Positions 1-5,522 of a DNA stretch of 5,522 nucleotides are shown one piece after another; position 1 is the stretch's first letter; each line of letters opens with the position of its first letter. The DNA comes from an uncultured Bacteroidales bacterium. Lineage in GTDB: Bacteria; Bacteroidota; Bacteroidia; Bacteroidales; JAUNSR01. A program made the position numbers and the translations under genes. The stretch covers positions 1-5,522 of the forward strand of contig CAMTOW010000174.1 in the NCBI GenBank assembly GCA_947074245.1, read 5' to 3'. A model generated the notes under the pieces. It was not told the DNA's origin, made no database searches, and worked only from the letters and a program-made list of their open reading frames with translations.

Positions 1-2088
1 ATCTACGCAAGCATGGTTTATGCCCTGAATCAATCCCCGGAACACATCATCCGGGAATTCTCTCTGCCGGATAAGAGCATGCATTTCAAAGCTCTTCTTT
101 ACAAGATCAATGAATCTGAATTTATCGTTCTCTTATCAGACACGACAGATTTCATTTCAATGCATAATGCGCTCAATAAAAGTGAAAAGCAATTACGCGC
201 CATATTCAAAAACATTCCGGTAGGTATCGAACTATACAATACCGAAGGGCGATTGATAGAGATCAATAAAAAAAATCTGGAGATATTCGGTGTAGATAAT
301 ATGGCAGATATCATCGGATCGAGCATTTATTCACAGCTGCCTCTGCCTGAAAACTGCAAAAAAGAGATCCGTAACGGAAAGGGATTCGATTTTAAAGGAC
401 AATATGATTTCAGCAAAGTACTCTATCCGACAAAACGGACGGGAGGTTTCGAGCTGATCAGTACCGCCGTACCGATATATGATGATCATAAAAATCTGAT
501 TTATCATCTGCTCATCAATATCGACAATACAGAAAAACGTCTTGCAAACAGTCGCATCCGCGATTTTGAGAATTTATTTTCAGCAATTGCTGATTTTGCC
601 AAACTCGGATATTGCAAATGGAATCCGATGACCCATGAGGGTTTCGCCATTGCGCAATGGTATAAAAACATCGGCGAAGAACCGGGCAGTCCGATTGAAA
701 CTGCCATTCATAACCATACCCATTATCATCCCGAAGATAGAAAGGAACTAAACGATATCATTCCCCGTATCATGCGTGGAGAACTGCGCCATGTACGCCG
801 TCAAAGCCGTATCATTACGCAGAACAATGAGATCAGATGGATTCATCAGCATATTATGCTGACCTCTTTCAATCCGGAAAACAATGACGTAGAACTGATT
901 GCCGTAAACATAGACATCACCGAACAGAAAGAGACCGAGTTCCAGCTTATCAGCTCCAAAGAGCGGGCTGAAGAGCTCGACAAGATGAAATCGGCTTTCC
1001 TGGCTAATATGAGTCATGAGATACGTACGCCACTGAATGCGATCGTCGGGTTTTCCAATCTTTTATCGGAGACCTCCGATTCGGATGAACGGAAACAATA
1101 CATCTCAATCATCCAAAAAAACAACGATCTGTTGCTTCAGCTGATTTCTGACGTATTGGACCTTTCGTCAATCGAAGGCCGATCGTTAGAATTCGTGCGT
1201 GAAAACATCGACCTCGCGGCTCTTTGTTCGGAAATCCTCTATTCTTTCTCGATGAAGAACGATAAGAATCTGAAATTGGAAACCCGACTGGAAGCACCAT
1301 CCCTAATGGTGATGACCGACCGATACCGGATCACCCAGGTGATTACCAATTTATTGAACAACGCCTTGAAGTTCACGGATAGCGGCAGCATAACGATCGG
1401 CTTGCGTACGATCCACAACGACGTCGAGATATCGGTAGAAGATACCGGAAGAGGGATTGCACCCGATCAGATCGGTTCGATCTTCGAACGCTTCGTTAAG
1501 CTGAATAACTTTATTCCGGGGACCGGACTGGGATTGTCTATCTGTAAAAACATCATTGAGCAGATGAATGGGAAGATCTATGTGAGCTCTGAACCGGGAC
1601 TGGGTTCTCGGTTTTACTTCACGCTTCCGCTTTTGCTCTGCAAAGAAGAAAAAAAGAAAAACCCCGAAAACGGAACGTTGTCTCAACTCAAACGAGTTGA
1701 ATTTTCAGGATTCAAACGACGAAAAATACTTATTGCTGAAGATATAGAGAGTAACTTCATCCTAATCAAGACTATTTTACGAAAAGAATACGATCTGGTT
1801 CGCGCCAATAACGGAATCGAGGCCGTAAACCTATACCGATCCGAACGACCGGATCTGATTCTGATGGATATAAAAATGCCGGAAATGGATGGGTTGGAAG
1901 CGACAACGGAGATTCGCAAAAGCGATCTTCAGATTCCAATCGTTGCACTGACCGCTTTCGCTTATGAATCCGACAAACAGCTTGCTATGGATGCCGGATG
2001 TAACGAGCATCTCTCAAAACCCGTCAAATCGACCTTATTAAAAGATACAATCCGTCAATTATTACGAAAGAAACCTGTAGAACAATGA
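1..2088 (+). CDS. Hybrid sensor histidine kinase/response regulator with PAS domains (5' end outside window)
   Basis: This is a hybrid two-component kinase: it autophosphorylates a histidine and passes the phosphate to its own C-terminal receiver. The frame is open from base 1, and the first residues look like the second half of a PAS fold, so the true start lies upstream; the ATG at 13 is only the first Met in view. Numbering from that Met: a PAS remnant (about 1-55), a PAS domain (about 60-175), and a PAS/PAC domain (about 185-308) ending in DITEQK. Then come a short coiled linker and HisKA with SHEIRTP (phospho-accepting H335). The ATPase domain has the N-box NLLNNALKFT (N450), the G1 box DTGRG (477-481), the F-box IFERF and the G2 box GTGLGLS (503-509). 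The receiver (about 570-688) has the acidic pair E576/D577, phospho-acceptor D619 in MDIKMPEMDG, T647 and K669. All catalytic residues are present. No membrane segment is seen in the visible part, and there is no DNA-binding output domain, so the phosphate presumably moves to another protein or the receiver is regulatory. The signal is unknown. The stop overlaps the next gene. Confidence 0.95.
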   Translation: MYASMVYALNQSPEHIIREFSLPDKSMHFKALLYKINESEFIVLLSDTTDFISMHNALNKSEKQLRAIFKNIPVGIELYNTEGRLIEINKKNLEIFGVDNMADIIGSSIYSQLPLPENCKKEIRNGKGFDFKGQYDFSKVLYPTKRTGGFELISTAVPIYDDHKNLIYHLLINIDNTEKRLANSRIRDFENLFSAIADFAKLGYCKWNPMTHEGFAIAQWYKNIGEEPGSPIETAIHNHTHYHPEDRKELNDIIPRIMRGELRHVRRQSRIITQNNEIRWIHQHIMLTSFNPENNDVELIAVNIDITEQKETEFQLISSKERAEELDKMKSAFLANMSHEIRTPLNAIVGFSNLLSETSDSDERKQYISIIQKNNDLLLQLISDVLDLSSIEGRSLEFVRENIDLAALCSEILYSFSMKNDKNLKLETRLEAPSLMVMTDRYRITQVITNLLNNALKFTDSGSITIGLRTIHNDVEISVEDTGRGIAPDQIGSIFERFVKLNNFIPGTGLGLSICKNIIEQMNGKIYVSSEPGLGSRFYFTLPLLLCKEEKKKNPENGTLSQLKRVEFSGFKRRKILIAEDIESNFILIKTILRKEYDLVRANNGIEAVNLYRSERPDLILMDIKMPEMDGLEATTEIRKSDLQIPIVALTAFAYESDKQLAMDAGCNEHLSKPVKSTLLKDTIRQLLRKKPVEQ

Positions 2089-2864
2089 AACGATATCTGA
2101 TTCTTCTGGGACTGATCCTGACTTTTCCCGTCGTAAAAACAAAAATCACCCAAAAGCGTAGCGACCGCCAACAAGACGTAGCCTTCTCCTTTCTGGGAAA
2201 ACCTTACGCAGGGGCGACTCTCGAAAAAGGAACGAATGACGAAATACTGATCATCAACACGGATAGCGTAGATTGCACCACCTTCGTAGAATATGTAGTG
2301 GCATCACGGATCAGCCGTCGAAAACCCGACGCAAACGATTCGATTTATCGAAGCAGTGTAGAGCGCATCCGGTATCGGGATGGAAAAAATAAAGGGTATC
2401 CAACCCGGCTGCATTATTTTTCGGAATGGATTCTCGACAACGAAAAGAAAGGTGTTTTGAAAGAAGTAACCGACCTGTTTCAAAGCGAACCGGCTCCTCA
2501 ACCGATCAATTTCATGACGACGCATACCGAATCGTATCGCCAACTGAAAGAGCACCCCGATTATGTCGATTCGATACGCCTGACCGAAGAATATCTGTCG
2601 GCGCTTCCTCTACGCTATATTCCTAAAGAGAAACTCGCTTCGCAAACATCTTCGATACGCGAAGGCGATATCATAGCCATCGTGACGACGGTTAAAGGAC
2701 TGGATATTTCGCACGTGGGATTTGCAACGTGGCAGAACGATCAGTTACACCTTTTGCATGCTTCACAGACGCAGAAGAAAGTGATCGTCGATCCATTGCC
2801 GCTTACCGATTATCTGATGAAAAATAAAAGTCAGAAGGGCATACGCGTAATTCGGATTCGCTAA
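2085..2864 (+). CDS. DUF1460 family secreted N-acetylmuramoyl-L-alanine amidase (NlpC/P60-like cysteine hydrolase)
   Basis: This 259-residue protein is recognised as the DUF1460 family, a branch of the NlpC/P60 papain-like fold. Characterised members cleave the bond between N-acetylmuramic acid and L-alanine, with a preference for (anhydro)muropeptides; that substrate here is inferred from the family. The visible catalytic signature is DCTTFVEYV with nucleophile C64, then ISHVGF with H210, and LLHAS with H225 as the likely third residue. Other family-like stretches are FLGKPYAGATLE (36-47) near the N-terminus and RLHYFSEWI (108-116). The N-terminus (MKRYLILLGLILTFPVV) is a basic-hydrophobic export signal without a lipobox Cys, so a soluble periplasmic location is likely, although the cleavage site is not clear. 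The ATG overlaps the kinase stop as ATGA, which fixes this start and implies translational coupling and a shared transcript. No ribosome binding site stands out, as is usual in Bacteroidota. A terminator hairpin lies about 100 bases downstream. Confidence 0.88.
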   Translation: MKRYLILLGLILTFPVVKTKITQKRSDRQQDVAFSFLGKPYAGATLEKGTNDEILIINTDSVDCTTFVEYVVASRISRRKPDANDSIYRSSVERIRYRDGKNKGYPTRLHYFSEWILDNEKKGVLKEVTDLFQSEPAPQPINFMTTHTESYRQLKEHPDYVDSIRLTEEYLSALPLRYIPKEKLASQTSSIREGDIIAIVTTVKGLDISHVGFATWQNDQLHLLHASQTQKKVIVDPLPLTDYLMKNKSQKGIRVIRIR

Positions 2865-2963
2865 AGGGATTATACGCCACTTCATTCCCGATCAAATAGG
2901 CATCAGTTTCATATTGATAAAAAACAAGAGTGGGATGTTTTCCAGAACTCACTGGTAGAAAAC

Positions 2964-2997
2964 AAAAAAAGGATGTATCAAATGATACATCCTTTTT
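2964..2997. terminator. Bidirectional rho-independent terminator between the + operon and tRNA-His
   Basis: A perfect 10-bp inverted repeat (GGATGTATCA at 2971-2980, TGATACATCC at 2983-2992) has a run of seven A on its left and five T on its right. In RNA the loop is probably 4 nt with a 9-bp stem, extended by A-U pairs. Read rightward it ends in a U-tract and would stop the kinase-amidase transcript. Read leftward it ends in a longer U-tract and would stop the tRNA-His transcript, whose mature end is only a few bases away. The symmetry and the converging genes make a shared terminator the simplest reading. Confidence 0.9.
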
Positions 2998-3001
2998 ATT
3001 G

Positions 3002-3076
<75 letters not shown>

Positions 3077-3094
3077 GTTTTTGCTATTGCGTTG

Positions 3095-3125
3095 CAAAGA
3101 TAAGGACATATTTTAAATTCACAAT
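3095..3125 (-). promoter_or_regulatory. Bacteroidetes-type promoter for tRNA-His
   Basis: On the - strand, TATCTTTG (3102-3095) exactly matches the Bacteroidetes -7 consensus TAnnTTTG. A TTG-containing -33 element (ATTG, 3125-3122) sits 19 bp upstream, which is the usual spacing for the Bacteroides primary sigma factor. Transcription would start a few bases further on, leaving a leader of roughly a dozen bases before the tRNA 5' end at 3076 for RNase P to remove. The motif and spacing are seen directly; the start point is inferred. Confidence 0.82.
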
Positions 3126-3166
3126 AGAGTCCTTGTCTTAAAAACTGCAAAATAAAGAGCCATAAT

Positions 3167-3188
3167 TTTCACATAACTGATTGTGAAA
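3167..3188. repeat. Perfect 7-bp inverted repeat upstream of the tRNA-His promoter
   Basis: TTTCACA (3167-3173) and TGTGAAA (3182-3188) are exact reverse complements separated by 8 bases. The repeat lies about 42 bases upstream of the -33 element of the tRNA promoter and about 125 bases past the fucosidase stop. It could be a protein-binding site or a weak hairpin at the end of the fucosidase transcript. No T-run follows it, so it is not a convincing terminator. A short repeat in AT-rich DNA may also be chance. Confidence 0.4.
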
Positions 3189-3224
3189 CGATTATAGCGA
3201 TTGTATTCCCTGTTATTTTTTGAA

Positions 3225-3268
3225 AAATATTCAAGATTCACGCTTTGAAGAGCAAATCTTCAATATTT
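3225..3268. repeat. Imperfect 14-bp inverted repeat downstream of the fucosidase
   Basis: The left arm (3225-3238, AAATATTCAAGATT) and the right arm (3255-3268, AATCTTCAATATTT) pair at 13 of 14 positions around a 16-nt loop. An alternative hairpin, TTGAAGA/TCTTCAA with a 5-nt loop (3245-3263), uses part of the same bases, so the two folds compete. In the - strand direction the outer hairpin runs into TTTTT, so it may be a second, weaker terminator after the one at 3276-3305. Confidence 0.5.
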
Positions 3269-3275
3269 CAAGAAG

Positions 3276-3305
3276 CAATAACCTCCCGAATCCGAGAGGT
3301 TATTG
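3276..3305 (-). terminator. Hairpin terminator after the fucosidase gene
   Basis: CAATAACCTC (3276-3285) and GAGGTTATTG (3296-3305) form a perfect 10-bp stem. Read on the - strand, the 10-nt loop can close further with a G-U, a C-G and a G-C pair, giving about 13 bp capped by GATT. The stem begins 7 bases after the fucosidase stop at 3313-3315. The tail on the - strand (CTTCTTG) is only moderately T-rich, so termination may be helped by the AT-rich repeat further along, or the hairpin may mainly protect the 3' end of the mRNA. Confidence 0.65.
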
Positions 3306-3312
3306 ACTTTTA

Positions 3313-5382
3313 TCATTTGGTTTCTTCCGTGATAATCGATAGTTCGGAGAAAGATGCCCTAGCGGCATTATCGCCCGTACTCAATACATCGATTCTCATT
3401 TTCGAACCTTTCGTCGGAGCGAAACGTACATTCTGTCGAATCGGATTTTGTTTGATATTCGAAAACTCGCCTTCAGCCACCTGCTTATTATCAACCCAGA
3501 TCCGATAACGATATACCGGGCCGCTTCCCCAACGAGCCTGATCCGGCGTATATTTCAATCCGCTCACTACATAGGTATCTCCCAACGAGAATGTCAAAGA
3601 CTTCTCATTTTCTGGTAAATAATAGCTGGTATTTGCAGATCCGTCGAACGCGTCTTTATTTCCTTTGTCTTTTGCCGGTGAAAGTATTTCAAAAGTCGAT
3701 GTTAAAACATCAAATTCTTCTGTTTTTACGGAAGAATATTCTTTTGTAGTCGGATCATAAGAGATCGCCTTCACCGTAGCTTTCGAGTTCAGTTTCACAG
3801 GATCGCGATAGATCTGTGATTTCTCGCTCGGATTGGTTCCGTCGGTCGTAAAGTAAATCTGCGTTCCATTCGCACTTTTCAGTTTCAACAAACCGTCACC
3901 TGTGCGAAGAATAGCCGGTTCATCCAAAACCGCCGGAGTCAGATAAGCATTTACCGTATTGATACACGGAACTCCCCTGCCACCCTCGAAAGAGATTTTC
4001 AACTGATCGGTTTTTGCATTTTCAAAACGAACCAGACGTTTGTACCCGATCGTCGTCATCGAATCCGAAGATGCAACCGGAACAAACTCTCCTTGATCAT
4101 TTTTATATCGGATAGAGAATTTCGATACACGCTGTCCCAACGGAATATACTCCTGTAGTAAAACCGTATTGAATTCGGTTGGCGAATCGAAGTTGAGAGT
4201 CAGCTCTCCATTTGTTTCCTGATCCGGAGTAGCCCAGTAGGTATCCCAATTTCCGTCGGTCACATTGGATGCCTTGTATTTGCGACCTCTTTCAGAAGAA
4301 GCAGTTACGTTTTTACGGGCAGCCAGGTCTTTGTCGAAATGCGAATCAATCACTTGTTTCCATCGGATAATGCGAGCAGAGTCTGCCGAAGCGATACGCC
4401 CATCTTTATTGATCGGTACATTCAACAATAGATTTGAATTTCTACCGACACTTTGATAATAATAATCCACCAATGTCCCCATAGAGCGTAACTGATGCGA
4501 TTCGCGATCATGGAAGAACCATCCCGGACGAATGGATACGTCTACCTCTCCCGGCATCCATTCCGCACCGTCCTGATCGCCCCACATCGCATTTGCATGG
4601 CGGCGCTTCAGTTCATCCTGATACATAGACCAGTTGGTTTCTCCGGCCCATCCCGATTCATTTCCAATCCAACGGATCGACGGTACGGTACCCCCGAAAA
4701 TCATTGCATTCGGATATTTCGCATGAATCTTATTGGCAGCTTCCTCATATCTGTAATAAACGGAAGGATCAATATTTCTTACGTCTTTGGCTCCGCCATA
4801 ATATCCGTCACCGCCATTCGCGCCGTCAAACCAGAATTCAAACAGTTCGATATCATTACAATATTCATCCAATACCTCACTGATCTGATTTTGAAAATAA
4901 TCCGCATAAGCCTCTTGCCCGTATTCGCTGTGGTTTCTGTCCCACGGTGAGATATATAGGGCGATTTTCAAGTCGTTGTCACGACATGCATCGACTACGT
5001 CCCGCAACAAGTCTCCTTTTCCATCCTGGATCGGAGATTTGGAGATATTATAGTCGCCATATTTGGTTGGCCATAAACAAAATCCGTCATGATGCTTGAT
5101 GGTAAACAAAACGCCTTTCATTCCGGCAGCCTTCAAAGTCGTAATCCATTGATCTACGTCGAGATTACTCGGGTTGAATGTTTTCGGATCAGAATCGCCG
5201 AATCCCCATTCACTATCATTATACGTACATAGCCCGTAATGAATGAATGCATAGGTTTCAAGTTTTTGCCAATCGATTTGAGCTTGGGTAGGAATAGGAT
5301 AAACAGGCGCGGGAGGCGCCACATCATTGCATGAGTAGAGTAAACTCACGGCCGATAAGACCGATAATAATTTTCCTCTCAT
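3313..5382 (-). CDS. Alpha-L-fucosidase, glycoside hydrolase family 29, multi-modular lipoprotein
   Basis: This 689-residue exo-glycosidase removes terminal alpha-L-fucose from glycans by a retaining mechanism. The N-terminus is a lipoprotein signal with lipobox LYSC (Cys18), so the mature protein is membrane-anchored in the envelope. The GH29 barrel spans about 33-350. It shows FIHYG (H48), KHHDGFCLWP (95-105), YISPWDRN (143-150) and EFWFDG with the likely nucleophile D186. RWIGNE (237-242) follows; E242 is my candidate acid/base by comparison with the 1,3/1,4-specific GH29-B enzymes, which this sequence resembles. After the barrel come an F5/8 type C (CBM32-like) module (about 352-482), a chitobiase/beta-hexosaminidase C-terminal-type module (about 488-560; YFTTDGTNPS) and a second discoidin-like module (about 563-688; VSGLKYTPDQ). 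The fold and activity class are clear; linkage preference is inference. The gene stands alone on its strand in this window, with no SusC/SusD partner seen, and is followed by a hairpin. The ATG at 5382 is supported by the signal peptide directly after it. Confidence 0.93.
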   Translation of the reverse strand: MRGKLLSVLSAVSLLYSCNDVAPPAPVYPIPTQAQIDWQKLETYAFIHYGLCTYNDSEWGFGDSDPKTFNPSNLDVDQWITTLKAAGMKGVLFTIKHHDGFCLWPTKYGDYNISKSPIQDGKGDLLRDVVDACRDNDLKIALYISPWDRNHSEYGQEAYADYFQNQISEVLDEYCNDIELFEFWFDGANGGDGYYGGAKDVRNIDPSVYYRYEEAANKIHAKYPNAMIFGGTVPSIRWIGNESGWAGETNWSMYQDELKRRHANAMWGDQDGAEWMPGEVDVSIRPGWFFHDRESHQLRSMGTLVDYYYQSVGRNSNLLLNVPINKDGRIASADSARIIRWKQVIDSHFDKDLAARKNVTASSERGRKYKASNVTDGNWDTYWATPDQETNGELTLNFDSPTEFNTVLLQEYIPLGQRVSKFSIRYKNDQGEFVPVASSDSMTTIGYKRLVRFENAKTDQLKISFEGGRGVPCINTVNAYLTPAVLDEPAILRTGDGLLKLKSANGTQIYFTTDGTNPSEKSQIYRDPVKLNSKATVKAISYDPTTKEYSSVKTEEFDVLTSTFEILSPAKDKGNKDAFDGSANTSYYLPENEKSLTFSLGDTYVVSGLKYTPDQARWGSGPVYRYRIWVDNKQVAEGEFSNIKQNPIRQNVRFAPTKGSKMRIDVLSTGDNAARASFSELSIITEETK

Positions 5383-5401
5383 TTGGTAAATAAACTTAAG
5401 A

Positions 5402-5435
5402 TTTAACTCGCATAAACTATTATTTTATGCTTAAA
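5402..5435. promoter_or_regulatory. Inverted repeat in the leader/promoter region of the fucosidase gene
   Basis: GCATAAA (5410-5416) and TTTATGC (5424-5430) pair perfectly around a 7-nt loop. An outer stem, TTTAA/TTAAA (5402-5406 and 5431-5435), extends it with a 3-nt bulge (CTC). It lies about 20 bases upstream of the fucosidase ATG, where an operator or a leader hairpin would act. No canonical TAnnTTTG element is present on the - strand in 5383-5522; the closest is TAAGTTTA at 5400-5393, about 10 bases before the ATG. The promoter is therefore either divergent or beyond the window. The rest of 5383-5522 is AT-rich with nothing else I can name. Confidence 0.45.
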
Positions 5436-5522
5436 AAAATTCATTCGATGAAATCAAGAGAATAGTCATTAAATAATTTACTAAAAACAGCTTATTGGGA
5501 TAAATCATTATAAGATCGGACA

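Noticed and set aside
13..15. ATG at 13 as the true kinase start
   Set aside because: The frame is open to base 1 and the first encoded residues resemble the middle of a PAS domain, so the gene almost certainly begins upstream of the window.
1351..1686. 111-residue - strand open frame within the kinase gene
   Set aside because: It is antisense to the ATPase domain, whose motifs are fully conserved on the + strand; no independent evidence of coding.
2937..2963. Hairpin GTTTTCCAG/CTGG-bulge-GAAAAC before the terminator
   Set aside because: The stem needs a 3-nt bulge, and the perfect hairpin directly after it explains termination better.
3245..3508. 87-residue + strand open frame over the fucosidase 3' end
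   Set aside because: It starts inside hairpin-rich intergenic DNA and continues antisense to the fucosidase; no promoter or family features are seen.
4495..4950. 151-residue + strand open frame inside the fucosidase gene
   Set aside because: It lies wholly antisense to a well-supported GH29 catalytic domain, has no recognisable domain, and its composition follows from the opposite strand.

Overview
This window looks like the chromosome of a Bacteroidota member, most likely Bacteroidales. The clues are moderate GC, a hybrid PAS histidine kinase, a DUF1460 amidase, a multi-modular GH29 lipoprotein fucosidase, no clear Shine-Dalgarno sites, and a tRNA promoter that fits the Bacteroidetes sigma-ABfr pattern (TAnnTTTG at -7, 19 bp from a TTG-type -33). 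I cannot name the genus from this sequence.

The layout is two converging transcription units. On the + strand, positions 1-2864 hold a hybrid sensor histidine kinase/response regulator whose 5' end lies before the window. Its stop codon overlaps the start of a secreted DUF1460 (NlpC/P60-like) N-acetylmuramoyl-L-alanine amidase in an ATGA junction. On the - strand, positions 3002-3076 hold a tRNA-His (anticodon GTG) with its own promoter. Positions 3313-5382 hold a lipoprotein alpha-L-fucosidase of glycoside hydrolase family 29. A strong hairpin with A- and T-runs on either side (2964-2997) sits between the + strand operon and the tRNA and probably terminates both. Another hairpin (3276-3305) follows the fucosidase stop codon.

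Functionally, the + strand pair joins signal sensing to a cell-wall (muropeptide) hydrolase by translational coupling. The fucosidase is a stand-alone glycan-degrading enzyme exported to the envelope. No SusC/SusD or regulator partner is visible, although the sequence upstream of the fucosidase runs out of the window after 140 bases. The two units share no obvious pathway.

I found no mobile element, CRISPR array or clearly new system. The points most worth a second look are two adjacent mispairs in the tRNA-His acceptor stem, the kinase-amidase coupling, the shared terminator, and several inverted repeats flanking the fucosidase and the tRNA.
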